21,635 nucleotides of DNA from Gammaproteobacteria bacterium (GCA_027076245.1 JALTKC010000163.1:1-21635), one strand, 5' to 3'. Shown: positions 1 to 8,601, counted from the first letter of the stretch. Program-made: numbers and translations. The notes: a model not told the origin generated them from the sequence alone.

Positions 1-235
1 TAATTTTCATTTAATGGGGGTCCGCAACTACGTTGAAAGGCTGATTTGCTGTTTTCTTGGGGTAGACATTTGATTAACTCCTTTTAATCTGCTTTGCCGA
101 TTGTTTTTATAAAGTATGCAATATACCTGTACAACAATCAAACAAAAAGACATTGGATTTTCTGAATGATTATGGCTGGCCTAATATTTGGTCATTTAAT
201 GTATCTCTTTAAACAATAAAAGATTCAGATTGATT
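1..235. other. AT-rich non-coding stretch upstream of yefM
   Basis: No credible gene is seen on either strand. The stretch is clearly richer in A and T than the housekeeping genes of the window. It holds a single TGTACA hexamer at 128-133, the core word of YefM operators, and a 10-bp direct repeat TCATTTAATG at 7-16 and 192-201 that could be chance at this composition. Whatever gene lies to the left ends before the window begins. Confidence 0.5.
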
Positions 236-280
236 TGTACAATATATTGTTCATGTTATACTTGTTCAATATATCGTACA
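236..280. promoter_or_regulatory. Autoregulatory operator/promoter of yefM-yoeB (two palindromes)
   Basis: Two 18-bp imperfect palindromes lie in front of yefM: TGTACAATATATTGTTCA at 236-253 with one mismatched pair, and TGTTCAATATATCGTACA at 263-280 with two. Their centres are 27 bp apart and they share the word CAATATAT. A candidate -10 (TATACT, 257-262) sits between them, and a weak -35 (TTGTAC, 235-240) overlaps the first. Known E. coli YefM-YoeB operators are paired palindromes with TGTACA cores that overlap the promoter, so autorepression by YefM and the YefM-YoeB complex is the natural inference. Confidence 0.7.
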
Positions 281-296
281 TATTAGAGTGTTTATT

Positions 297-551
297 ATGA
301 GAGTTATAAATTTTTCTGATGCCAGAAATCAATTGAAAAGTGTTTTAGATCAAGTGGTTAATGACGCTGATTACACAATTATTTCCCGTAGGGATGCAGA
401 AGATGCGGTTGTTATGTCATTAGAGCAGTTCAATGGTTTAATGGAAACAGTGCATCTTTTAAAGAGTCCTGCTAATGCCGCGCATCTTGCTAAATCTATT
501 GATGAATACCGGGCGGGTAAGGTGGTTAAACATGAGTTGACCGATGCTTAA
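297..551 (+). CDS. yefM: YefM-type antitoxin (Phd/YefM family)
   Basis: This is the antitoxin of a type II toxin-antitoxin pair. It binds and neutralises YoeB and, in known systems, represses its own operon. The 84-residue protein begins MRVINFSDARNQLKSVLDQ and contains the family block around ISRRDAEDAVVMS followed by an LMET segment, which is the N-terminal DNA-binding and dimer fold of YefM. The C-terminal part (about residues 55-84, with AAHLAKSIDEYRAGK) is the toxin-binding tail. An upstream in-frame GTG at 288 would add three residues. I chose the ATG at 297 because family members start at this point. The stop overlaps the yoeB start by 8 nt, implying translational coupling. Base composition is lower in G+C than in the housekeeping genes, which fits a mobile module. 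Confidence 0.93.
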   Translation: MRVINFSDARNQLKSVLDQVVNDADYTIISRRDAEDAVVMSLEQFNGLMETVHLLKSPANAAHLAKSIDEYRAGKVVKHELTDA

Positions 552-810
552 ATTGTTAGTCTGGACTCATGAAGCCTGGTCTGATTATGTTTATTGGCAA
601 ACTCAGGATAAAAAAACATTAAAACGTATCAATAAATTAATAAATGACACAAAAAGAAGTCCGTTTGATGGTATAGGAAAACCAGAGCCGCTAAAAGAAA
701 ACTTATCTGGTTTCTGGTCGCGTCGAATTGATGAAAGTAATCGTCTGGTTTATATTGTTGATGATAATCAACTCACTATTATTTCCTGTCGTTATCATTA
801 CGAAAAATAA
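544..810 (+). CDS. yoeB: YoeB-type ribosome-dependent mRNA interferase toxin
   Basis: YoeB is a RelE-fold toxin that cleaves mRNA in the ribosomal A site. The 88-residue protein matches the family over its whole length (usual length 84-90). It has the block KPEPLKENLSGFWSRRI and ends in RYHY. Residues corresponding to the E. coli catalytic set are all present with a constant offset of two: E48, R67, H85 and Y86. The toxin therefore looks intact and active. It overlaps yefM by 8 nt and should be expressed only with it. No clear rho-independent terminator follows it on the plus strand. Confidence 0.95.
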   Translation: MLKLLVWTHEAWSDYVYWQTQDKKTLKRINKLINDTKRSPFDGIGKPEPLKENLSGFWSRRIDESNRLVYIVDDNQLTIISCRYHYEK

Positions 811-811
811 T

Positions 812-1024
812 TTAACGCTCCTTAATAAAAAATGGTAAATACCCAGTGTCAGATTTTAAGATAAGAAAAACTGGCTTTTCTGTAATCAATTTTGCTATAG
901 TAAACGCTAAAAAATCAGACAGGATGTCTGGTAAATTATAATAATTATTGATAAAAACCACTATATCCCGGATTTTCCCGGTTTGATAATATCCTTCAGG
1001 ACGAATTTCTGACGACTTCTGCAT
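812..1024 (-). CDS. Doubtful small ORF (70 aa)
   Basis: This is an open frame of 70 codons between yoeB and the DUF302 gene, opposite to both. I recognise no family. The translation has plausible hydrophobic spacing, with a stretch around residues 22-45, but no signal peptide or motif. No Shine-Dalgarno lies before its ATG; the preceding bases are A/T only. A hairpin with a T-run on the same strand (909-930) falls inside the frame and would end a minus-strand transcript within it. It could equally be non-coding spacer. Confidence 0.2.
   Translation of the reverse strand: MQKSSEIRPEGYYQTGKIRDIVVFINNYYNLPDILSDFLAFTIAKLITEKPVFLILKSDTGYLPFFIKER
909..930 (-). terminator. Possible minus-strand rho-independent terminator
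   Basis: CAGACA (916-921) and TGTCTG (925-930) form a perfect 6-bp stem with a 3-nt loop. On the minus strand the stem is followed by A and then six T (909-914). The stem is short, so strength is uncertain. If real, it would end minus-strand transcripts that leave the amidohydrolase gene and run antisense through the DUF302 gene, since no terminator lies between those two genes. Confidence 0.35.
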
Positions 1025-1051
1025 TTTGTATTAATTTTTTGGAGAACTGCC

Positions 1052-1624
1052 TTGTTTAAAAATATACTGGCCTTTATTGGTCTTGTCAGCATTATTGCCA
1101 TTGTTATTGTTTACCTGGGGTTAAAAAATACCTTTAGTGAGTTTGATCCCGGTGCAGAAAAAACCTACACCGATATGGTTAAAACCATTATTGAAACTAA
1201 GGACGCCGCCAGTGCGTCTATCTGGAAAGTGCCTGTACAGGAAGGTTTAAGTGCAGAAGAAGTGGAAGAAACCATGAAGTTTGTGGCCAATGAGCATAAT
1301 ATTGCTAATGTGGGTGAACTGCCTTTATCAAAGGATATTACCGCCAAACTGGGTAAGCCTTATCGATTTGTTAAGATATTCCTGTTCTGCAATTCACTTA
1401 CCGCAGCACAGATGCTGGATTATAACGATGCCTTTTCCGCTTATTTACCCTGTCGTATTACCTTAATAGAAGACCATACCGGTAAGCTCTGGCTCTATAC
1501 CCTGAATATGGATCTAATGATTCATGGTGGTAAGCCTCTGCCTCCTGAATTGAAAGCTGAAGCCGTAAAGGTTAAGGAAATTATTCTGGACATTATGAAG
1601 CGTGGTGCAGAAGGGGATTTTTAA
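1052..1624 (+). CDS. Membrane-anchored DUF302 family protein
   Basis: The 190-residue protein has one hydrophobic N-terminal helix (about residues 5-24) and then a soluble domain. The C-terminal half (about 105-185) carries the DUF302 hallmarks: an FCNS segment near 112-115, a LPCRITLIED strand and the LWLYTLNMDLMIHGG block at about 146-160. The biochemical function of DUF302 is not established. The helix suggests a periplasm-facing anchored domain or an uncleaved signal. The start is a TTG, chosen because GGAGA at 1041-1045 lies 6 nt before it and the hydrophobic helix follows directly. The last 4 nt overlap the end of the convergent amidohydrolase gene. A TATAAT at 937-942 might serve as its -10, but no matching -35 is visible. 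Confidence 0.8.
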   Translation: MFKNILAFIGLVSIIAIVIVYLGLKNTFSEFDPGAEKTYTDMVKTIIETKDAASASIWKVPVQEGLSAEEVEETMKFVANEHNIANVGELPLSKDITAKLGKPYRFVKIFLFCNSLTAAQMLDYNDAFSAYLPCRITLIEDHTGKLWLYTLNMDLMIHGGKPLPPELKAEAVKVKEIILDIMKRGAEGDF

Positions 1625-2706
1625 GGACTATTCAATACCTTTTGAGTTCTCATAAATACCTCATCGGGTACTTTAAAGGCTGTTTTTAAGGCAATATCTC
1701 TGTCCCACTGGTTTTTTATGGCACTCGCCTCCCAGGCGTCCGCAAGGCTGATATGGTTAATATGATACCAGGGGGATGTCAGAGGAAAAAAGGTCAGAGG
1801 CCAGTCTGAACCGTAAATCATTTTGGCGGTAATTTCTTTGTCTTTTAGTGCTTCAGCAAGATAGTTCAGCTTATTGGCCTGAGTCAGACTGGAAATATCG
1901 ATATACAGATTAGGGTATTTTTTTATCATCGGTAAAATGCGCTGAAAATTATCCTGACCTTCACTCTCACCGGTAGTGGCAATATGGGCGGCAATGACCG
2001 TAACGCCTAACTCCAGCGGAAGTTTCAGACGTACAGGATCGGCCAGTTCGTCTTTGGCATTGGCAAAGGATTTTTCCATCCCGGTATGCGTCAGCAGTGG
2101 AATATTCAGTTTCGCCATCAGGCGATAAAAAGGAATATAATCGGGGTTGGATGGGTCGATGTTCATAATGGAAGGGATCCATTTAACCAAGACCGCGCCC
2201 TGTTCTTTGGCTTTCTGCAAGCGCTGCAAAGCATCTTTGCGATTGGGGTTGATACTGGCGCCAAACAGCAGGTTGTCGTATTTGGAGGTTTCTTTGGCGA
2301 CATAATCATTAGGCACAAAAATCTGGGTTTCCTGACGGTTGAGCTGGCCTTTGTGTTCTCCCTGATCATCAACATAGCCATCCATTGCCAGAATAACGGC
2401 CTGTTTAACCGTCCTGGAAGCGGCAATTTTGTTGCTGACTTTCTGTATCAGGATCTGATCGCCGTATTGCTTTAACTCATCCTCTGTAACGTCCATAGCC
2501 CAGAGGTAAAAAGGGAAACGGTAATTATTACGCATACCTTCATTAATAAAACACCCGCTGTTACCATAGCCCAGGCCGGCAATATGGACATGATTATCAA
2601 TAATGCTTTTACCGATACCGGGATTGAGTTTTTCAATTTGAGTTTCACGTAACAGCATAAAAACACTGAAACTGAGTATGAGAATAATCCCGATAATTTT
2701 TTTCAA
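1621..2706 (-). CDS. Exported or membrane-anchored amidohydrolase (amidohydrolase_2-like TIM barrel)
   Basis: This is a predicted metal-dependent hydrolase of 361 residues; the substrate is unknown. A hydrophobic N-terminus (residues 3-18, after two lysines) acts as a signal or anchor, so the enzyme probably works in the periplasm. The metal-site pattern of the superfamily is visible: H39-V-H41, K175 in the VKWIPS strand, H207 in LLTHTG, H241 in AAHIA and D301 in GSDWP. It therefore looks catalytically intact. The start is TTG, preceded at 6 nt by AGGAA. It lies 26 nt downstream of the DUF349 gene on the same strand and may be co-transcribed with it. It overlaps the DUF302 gene by 4 nt tail to tail. 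Confidence 0.85.
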   Translation of the reverse strand: MKKIIGIILILSFSVFMLLRETQIEKLNPGIGKSIIDNHVHIAGLGYGNSGCFINEGMRNNYRFPFYLWAMDVTEDELKQYGDQILIQKVSNKIAASRTVKQAVILAMDGYVDDQGEHKGQLNRQETQIFVPNDYVAKETSKYDNLLFGASINPNRKDALQRLQKAKEQGAVLVKWIPSIMNIDPSNPDYIPFYRLMAKLNIPLLTHTGMEKSFANAKDELADPVRLKLPLELGVTVIAAHIATTGESEGQDNFQRILPMIKKYPNLYIDISSLTQANKLNYLAEALKDKEITAKMIYGSDWPLTFFPLTSPWYHINHISLADAWEASAIKNQWDRDIALKTAFKVPDEVFMRTQKVLNSP

Positions 2707-2732
2707 TGGTGTTTCCTGTGGTTTGGCAAATA

Positions 2733-5657
2733 TCAGCTCAGTAATGCTTCAAAACGAGCCTGCAGCGTCTTATCCTGGCTGTAGTTACTCATAACATACC
2801 ATTGTTGCTGAAGCTGATAAGGTGAAATACTGTTTTCAGCGGTTTCACTGTGATGGCCGAGGTTGGAATTAAGCAGTTCAACCTGCATTGCCATTCTGGC
2901 TTGCTGCTGATCCTCTGGTGAGGGATGACCGGTAAGGATTTCATACTTGAGACAGAACTGCTGTTTTTGCTGCTGTTCATTTTCGATCAGTTCTTTATGA
3001 TCCTGTTCAATATGCTCCAGGGCGCTCTGATAGCGTTTCTGTATGGCCTGTTCCAATGATGATGGGAGAGCATCAAGGGACTGCCATTGTTGCTCTATGT
3101 CCTCTATAGCAGACTGATCTGAGGCTTCAATGGCTTCCAGGCGGCTGCACAGATCGGCTTTCTGTTTAAGCAATTTAATTTCCTCTGCCTGTTCCTGAAC
3201 TTTTAGAGCGTCCAGTTTTTTATTAAAGGCTTCTCTGGCATTTTTGTACCGGGCATTGACTTCCTTGCTGATGGCTTTAGCTTCAGGAACCAGTTCCTGC
3301 CATAGGTTTTCAATGTCCTTAAAGGCCTGTTCAAGATCTTTACGCTTTAAAGGCTGTTGATTAAGCGCTTCCAGGTTCTCACAGATGGCTTCTTTTTCTC
3401 TTAAACGCTCGGTATTATGAGACTGTTTCTGTTCAATCTGCTGTTTGCGTTTATCAAAGATCACATCACAGGCTGCCCGGAACTTTTTCCATAATTTATT
3501 GCGCTGATAAGGGGATACCGGGCCGATCTTTTTCCAGTCCTGCTGGTATTGTTTGGCTTTATTAATGGCAGTATTTAAATCATCATCCATGAGTTCATGT
3601 AATTGCTGAACCTTATGGATCAGCACATTAAACTGCTGCTGATTGATATGCCAGACTTTTTTCAGTTCATTGCGGATAATTTCAATGTCTTTATCAAAAC
3701 GCTGATTGATAGCCTTGTGTTTTTTACGTTCCACAAAACCAATTTCTGACCATTCCTTGCGGGCCTGGCGGGTGATTTTATCAACCTTGATCCAGTCTAA
3801 GGATTGATCAACGGGATCATCTTCCCCGGTAGGCCAGCCCATGCTGTCTATATAGGTTTCGAGTTGCTCACATAATTGTTCACGGGCTTTAAGATTAGCC
3901 TTGCGTTGGGCTGCCTGCTGTTCAATATAGGGGGCACATAAACTGTAAGCTTCATTACAGGTATTATTAAACTGTTCCCACATGGATTCCTGAGTTCGGC
4001 TGCGCAGATTTTTCCATTGTTTGCGAAGCTCCTTGATCTCGGCTGTAATTTCAGTATATTCCGCTTCCAGGTTGGTGCTGTTTCTGGCCTGTTCCAGTGC
4101 CTGCTGTGCACGCTGAATCAGGTTTTCCCGTTCTTTATCATGGGCCCAGTTTTTCCAGGCAGACAGATCCCCGAGTGTGGCGCGGATATCATGCAGGATC
4201 TGGTGATAGTGATTTTTCTCAGCACTGGACAGTACTTCGCTGTTATCAATGTCTTTAAAAAGATCATGCAGTTGTTTATCGGCTTTAGAAACATGACCGT
4301 CACTGATAAGCTGTTTAATGGACTGGTTTTTCTGTACAATGGTTTTTATTAACTGAGCGGCTTTTTCCTGCTGTACAGCCAGTTTGTCATTAAGCTGTTT
4401 GATAAGGGTGTTAAAACGTTCCTGCTGGGCTTCAATATCCGTACCTGCACTGTCTTTAATGTGTTGCTGAAATTTATCTTGCAGAGCCGATAAGGTTTTT
4501 GCTGGAATATAACCGTCTTTTTGCAGCATATTTTCTGCCTGTGCAATCAGGTTATTCAGTTTTTCTGTATCACTGCTGGTGTCTTCGGCAGGGGGCTTAT
4601 TATCCAGCAGATCCAGCAGGGTCTGAAACTTCTTGTTGTATTGTTCAATGAGCTGTTTATCTGCAACCGCTTTTAATGTTTCATCCCATTCTATGCCCAG
4701 ATTGGTAATAATTTTGTGTTTGTCTTCCTGCTGTCTGGCTTCGGGTTCTCCATTATCACTGCTTTGCAGCAGGTCATCTACGGTACTGGATAAGGCGCTT
4801 AGCAGGGTATCCAGCTTTGCAAGGGCTGTTTGTTCTTCCTGCTGCCGGTTTTCCAGTTCATCCATACTGGTAATAATGTCTTCGCAGATGGTATGGTAGC
4901 GTTCGGTCAGTTCTTCGCTGGCAAAATTCTGTATTTCGCTCCAGCGGGTAACAAAGTTCTCAAAGGTGGTTTTTTCCTGTAATAAGCGATTACGCTTTTT
5001 CAGCTTTTCCAGTTTGTCGCAGATTTCAACCACTTCAGCGGCCAGACGGACAGGCCGTTCTTCATCTTCTATGATCTTGTCCAGCTTGGTTTTAACAATT
5101 TTATAAACCCGCTTGTCTTTTCTTCGTGACTGTTTGGCAACCCTGTCCAGGGTGGAGCGTTTGGCAATCTGCTGAGCAGCCAGCTGGCGGATTTTGGCAT
5201 TTTCATCGGTCAGGGCAATATCACCCAACAGGGGATCACGGCTGATACGTGGAATGGCAATTTCTCTGAGAGAGGCTTCATTGGCATTGGCGGCTACAAA
5301 TTCCAGCAGATCTGAATTACGGCTGCCGCGGATCATTTTTTCCCGTACATGAAATTCCGGTACGGGATGTTTAAGGCCGCTAAGTAACTGGAATAAACGA
5401 TTCAGAGCGGCTTCCTTAACGGTACCGTTAGTCCCTTTCATAATGATGGTCTGCAGCAGATCCAGATCACTGAGTTTATTGGCGGCTATAGCCCGGATAC
5501 TTTCATCACTGTCATTAACGGCAATATCAGCCAGGGTTTCCTGGGCGCTGACAGGCAGCTCCTGAACGGCCTTTTTTCTCACTTCAGTATTGTTACTTTG
5601 CCATTTTTCTTTAGTGAAGGGGCTGAAGATGGGTTTAAACAGTTTATTGAGAACCAT
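2733..5657 (-). CDS. Long DUF349-repeat coiled-coil protein
   Basis: This large cytoplasmic protein (974 aa) has no signal peptide or membrane segment. The first 200 residues are helical and HEAT-like, with repeated units such as ADIAVNDSDESIRAIAANKL and GDIALTDENAKIRQLAAQQI. The rest is charged, Q/E/K-rich coiled coil carrying about seven DUF349-like units, each with a conserved Trp followed by a basic or aromatic helix: Trp near 239, 324, 548, 636, 708, 786 and 858. The clearest unit is WKKIGPVSPYQRNKLWKKF at 708-726. DUF349 proteins of this size are common in gammaproteobacteria, but their role is not established. Translation starts at an ATG behind AAGGTAA. It sits downstream of the valS terminator, and no convincing promoter of its own was found in the short gap. 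Confidence 0.85.
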   Translation of the reverse strand: MVLNKLFKPIFSPFTKEKWQSNNTEVRKKAVQELPVSAQETLADIAVNDSDESIRAIAANKLSDLDLLQTIIMKGTNGTVKEAALNRLFQLLSGLKHPVPEFHVREKMIRGSRNSDLLEFVAANANEASLREIAIPRISRDPLLGDIALTDENAKIRQLAAQQIAKRSTLDRVAKQSRRKDKRVYKIVKTKLDKIIEDEERPVRLAAEVVEICDKLEKLKKRNRLLQEKTTFENFVTRWSEIQNFASEELTERYHTICEDIITSMDELENRQQEEQTALAKLDTLLSALSSTVDDLLQSSDNGEPEARQQEDKHKIITNLGIEWDETLKAVADKQLIEQYNKKFQTLLDLLDNKPPAEDTSSDTEKLNNLIAQAENMLQKDGYIPAKTLSALQDKFQQHIKDSAGTDIEAQQERFNTLIKQLNDKLAVQQEKAAQLIKTIVQKNQSIKQLISDGHVSKADKQLHDLFKDIDNSEVLSSAEKNHYHQILHDIRATLGDLSAWKNWAHDKERENLIQRAQQALEQARNSTNLEAEYTEITAEIKELRKQWKNLRSRTQESMWEQFNNTCNEAYSLCAPYIEQQAAQRKANLKAREQLCEQLETYIDSMGWPTGEDDPVDQSLDWIKVDKITRQARKEWSEIGFVERKKHKAINQRFDKDIEIIRNELKKVWHINQQQFNVLIHKVQQLHELMDDDLNTAINKAKQYQQDWKKIGPVSPYQRNKLWKKFRAACDVIFDKRKQQIEQKQSHNTERLREKEAICENLEALNQQPLKRKDLEQAFKDIENLWQELVPEAKAISKEVNARYKNAREAFNKKLDALKVQEQAEEIKLLKQKADLCSRLEAIEASDQSAIEDIEQQWQSLDALPSSLEQAIQKRYQSALEHIEQDHKELIENEQQQKQQFCLKYEILTGHPSPEDQQQARMAMQVELLNSNLGHHSETAENSISPYQLQQQWYVMSNYSQDKTLQARFEALLS

Positions 5658-5699
5658 AAGTCAGTTACCTTGAATCATTATGTGCTTACAGAATGAATG

Positions 5700-5730
5700 G
5701 TTAAAAAGTCCCGCTACTTAAAGTAGCGGG
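5700..5730 (-). terminator. Rho-independent terminator after valS
   Basis: CCCGCTAC (5710-5717) and GTAGCGGG (5723-5730) form a perfect 8-bp GC-rich stem around the loop TTAAA. On the minus strand the stem is followed by ACTTTTTAA. It lies 66 nt past the valS stop and before the DUF349 start, so it should separate the valS transcript from DUF349 at least partly. The rest of the 138-nt gap holds the 10-bp palindrome ATGCCGGCAT (5782-5791) and a weaker CCCGG/CCGGG pairing. Confidence 0.85.
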
Positions 5731-5795
5731 AGGCCCGGCAGCTTACAGAGGATCAGACTTACCGGGGGACGTTTTTACTTTATGCCGGCATTGTG

Positions 5796-8582
5796 TTACA
5801 AAGAAGATAATTTCTCAAGCTGCTCGGTCAGACTTTTGAGTTTGTTCCGCGTTTCTGTCAGTTTCCGGCGTTCATGAGCCACAACCTGTTCCGGTGCTCT
5901 GGAAACAAAATTCTCATTGGACAGTTTGGCTTCCAGCTTGCTGATAAAGCCCTGATTGGACTCAATTTCCTTATTCAGCCGTTCTCGTTCAGCATCAATA
6001 TCAATCAGACCGGCCATAGGTATGAGTATCTGCATTTCGCCAACCAGGGCGGTAGCGGATTCAGGGGCATCGTCATTATCCAGCCAGGTAATGGACTCCA
6101 GCCGTGCCAGTTTGATCAGCATGGTTTCATTACGCTGCAGACGGGCTTTGTCACTGTCAGAACCATTGGCCAGTAAGACATTTAACGGTTTGCCGGGTTT
6201 AATATCATAACCGCTGCGGATCTGTCTGACCCCCAGTACAAATTGCTGAAGCCAGTTCATTTCATCGACGGCATTCTGGTCAATCTGTGCAGATTGTGGT
6301 TCAGGGAAGGGCTGTAACATAATGGTATCACCCTGAATACCCGCCAGTGGCGCAACCCGTTGCCAGATTTCTTCAGTAATAAAAGGCATAACAGGATGAG
6401 CCAGACGCAGCAGGCTTTCCAGAACTTTAATTAACGTGTTACGAGTACCGCGCTGCTGCGCTTCACTGGCGGAGTCATTATTAAGTACCGATTTGGACAG
6501 CTCCAGATACCAGTCGCAATACTCGTTCCAGGTAAATTCATAAATGGCCTGTGCGGCTCTGTCCAGTCGATAGGTGTTGAGGGCATCAATAACCTGCTGT
6601 TCGGTTTGCTGCAGACGGGAAATAATCCATTTGTCTGCCAGGCTGAATTCCATTTCGTCATTGTCCATGCCGCAGTCATGGCCTTCGGTATTCATCAGTA
6701 CATAACGGGAGGCATTCCAGAGCTTATTGCAGAAATTTCGATAGCCCTCAATACGACCCATATCAAACTTGATATCGCGGCCGGTGGTGGCCTGTGCTGC
6801 AAAAGTAAAGCGCAGGGCATCGGTACCAAAAGCGGGAATACCGTCCTTAAATTCCTTACGGGTCTGTTTTTCAATCTTTTTAGCCATTTGCGGCTGCATC
6901 ATGCCGGAAGTGCGTTTCTCTACCAGTGTTTCCAGTTCAATGCCATCGATTAAATCAATAGGATCCAGGACATTGCCTTTGGATTTGGACATTTTATGAC
7001 CATGAGAATCACGTACCAGACCATGTACATATACTTCCTTAAAGGGTACTTCGCCAGTAAATTTAAGCCCCATCATAATCATTCGGGCCACCCAGAAGAA
7101 AATAATATCAAAACCGGTTACCAGAACATTGGTCGGATAAAAGGTATCCAGTTCTGGTGTCTTGTCCGGCCAGCCCAGGGTGGAGAAGGGCCATAAGGCG
7201 GAAGAGAACCAGGTGTCCAGTACGTCTTCATCCTGTTTCAGGCTAATGGAATCATCCAGCTTATGCTGCTGGCGAACAGCTTGCTCATCTTTGCCTACAT
7301 AGACATTGCCGTTGTCATCATACCAGGCGGGAATACGGTGTCCCCACCAGATCTGACGGGAAATACACCAGTCTTCAATATTGTTCATCCATTCAAAGTA
7401 GGTGTTTTTCCAGTTGTCCGGAACAAAGCGGATGTCACCGTCTTCTACCGCTTTAATAGCCGGTTCAGCCAGAGGGGCAATTTTCACATACCATTGATCG
7501 GTCAGATAGGGCTCAATAACGGCTCCGGAGCGATCGCCTCTGGGTACCATTAAACGGTGCTCGTCAATTTTTTCCAGTAAACCGGCCTCATCCAGATCCT
7601 TTACTATCGCTTTGCGGGCTTCATAGCGATCCATACCCCGGTATTTTTCCGGAGCATTGTCATTAATTGCGGCATCTATAGTCAAGATATTGATAATGGG
7701 CAGGTTATGGCGTTTGCCCATGTCATAGTCATTAAAATCATGGGCAGGGGTGATTTTGACGCAGCCGGTACCAAATTCAGGGTCTACATAATCGTCGGCA
7801 ATAATGGGTATTTCCCGATCTGTCAGAGGTAGTTTAATGGTTTTGCCCACCATATCCTGATAACGCTCATCATCGGGATGAACAGCGACTGCGGTATCGC
7901 CCAGCATGGTTTCCGGACGGGTGGTAGCGACTATAATATAACCGCTGCCGTCACTGAGCGGATAACGCATATGCCAGAAGTGGCCATTTTCTTCTTCGGA
8001 AATCACTTCCAGATCAGAAACCGCCGTATGCAGAACCGGATCCCAGTTAACCAGACGCTTGCCGCGGTAGATCAGACCTTCTTCATAGAGGCGTACAAAG
8101 ACTTCCTTTACAGCCTCGGACAGCCCTTCATCCATGGTAAAACGTTCACGTTTCCAGTCTAAAGAGGCGCCCATACGCCGTAACTGGCGGGTAATGGTAT
8201 TGCCGGAATGGGCTTTCCAGTCCCAGATTTTTTCAATAAAGGCATCACGGCCCAGATCATGACGGGTTTTACCTTCCGCATTAATAATACGCTCGACGAC
8301 CATCTGGGTGGCAATACCGGCGTGATCCGTACCTGGCTGCCAGAGTGTTTTGTCGCCTTTCATTCTGTGGTAGCGGGTCAGGGCGTCCATAATGGTGTCC
8401 TGAAAGGCATGCCCCATATGTAAACTGCCGGTTACATTGGGCGGAGGTATCATTATGCAGTAGCTGTTCTGAGCGGAATCTGAAGCTTGATCGGTGTCCA
8501 TATCAGGGGAAAAATAACCGTTTTCTTCCCAGGTTTCATACCAGCGCTGTTCAATTGCATGAGGGTTATATGTTTTTTCCAT
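5796..8582 (-). CDS. valS: Valyl-tRNA synthetase
   Basis: ValS is the class I aminoacyl-tRNA synthetase that charges tRNA-Val in the cytoplasm. The 928-residue length is normal for bacteria (about 950 in E. coli). The HIGH-type motif is H55-M-G-H58 after PPPNVTGSL, and KMSKS is at 530-534. The editing (CP1) insertion spans roughly 200-390, with the ATTRPETMLGD and TGCVKITPAHD segments. The anticodon-binding domain follows KMSKS, and the C-terminal coiled-coil arm occupies about 860-928. No Shine-Dalgarno is obvious before the ATG; a short AGAGC/GCTCT self-pairing lies there instead. It follows pepA, holC and the acidic ORF on the same strand, but a possible promoter in the 213-nt leader may give it independent expression. 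Confidence 0.98.
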   Translation of the reverse strand: MEKTYNPHAIEQRWYETWEENGYFSPDMDTDQASDSAQNSYCIMIPPPNVTGSLHMGHAFQDTIMDALTRYHRMKGDKTLWQPGTDHAGIATQMVVERIINAEGKTRHDLGRDAFIEKIWDWKAHSGNTITRQLRRMGASLDWKRERFTMDEGLSEAVKEVFVRLYEEGLIYRGKRLVNWDPVLHTAVSDLEVISEEENGHFWHMRYPLSDGSGYIIVATTRPETMLGDTAVAVHPDDERYQDMVGKTIKLPLTDREIPIIADDYVDPEFGTGCVKITPAHDFNDYDMGKRHNLPIINILTIDAAINDNAPEKYRGMDRYEARKAIVKDLDEAGLLEKIDEHRLMVPRGDRSGAVIEPYLTDQWYVKIAPLAEPAIKAVEDGDIRFVPDNWKNTYFEWMNNIEDWCISRQIWWGHRIPAWYDDNGNVYVGKDEQAVRQQHKLDDSISLKQDEDVLDTWFSSALWPFSTLGWPDKTPELDTFYPTNVLVTGFDIIFFWVARMIMMGLKFTGEVPFKEVYVHGLVRDSHGHKMSKSKGNVLDPIDLIDGIELETLVEKRTSGMMQPQMAKKIEKQTRKEFKDGIPAFGTDALRFTFAAQATTGRDIKFDMGRIEGYRNFCNKLWNASRYVLMNTEGHDCGMDNDEMEFSLADKWIISRLQQTEQQVIDALNTYRLDRAAQAIYEFTWNEYCDWYLELSKSVLNNDSASEAQQRGTRNTLIKVLESLLRLAHPVMPFITEEIWQRVAPLAGIQGDTIMLQPFPEPQSAQIDQNAVDEMNWLQQFVLGVRQIRSGYDIKPGKPLNVLLANGSDSDKARLQRNETMLIKLARLESITWLDNDDAPESATALVGEMQILIPMAGLIDIDAERERLNKEIESNQGFISKLEAKLSNENFVSRAPEQVVAHERRKLTETRNKLKSLTEQLEKLSSL

Positions 8583-8601
8583 GGTGGAGAGCTGCTCTTT
8601 A

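Noticed and set aside
7..201. Direct repeat TCATTTAATG (7-16 and 192-201), possible target-site duplication
   Set aside because: There is no transposase, terminal inverted repeat or other mobile trace between the copies, and a 10-mer of this composition can repeat by chance.
166..219. 17-codon ORF before yefM
   Set aside because: It is too short, has no Shine-Dalgarno, and matches no known leader peptide.
2086..2475. 129-codon plus-strand frame opposite the amidohydrolase
   Set aside because: It is antisense to a well-supported gene, has no Shine-Dalgarno or recognisable motif, and looks like a composition-driven shadow.
4017..4352. 111-codon plus-strand frame opposite the DUF349 gene
   Set aside because: It is a shadow of the coiled-coil coding sequence, whose codon bias on the other strand leaves long open frames.
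5677..5705. Promoter for the DUF349 gene (CATAAT with TTTAAC)
   Set aside because: The transcript would start within or past the gene's own AAGG ribosome-binding site.
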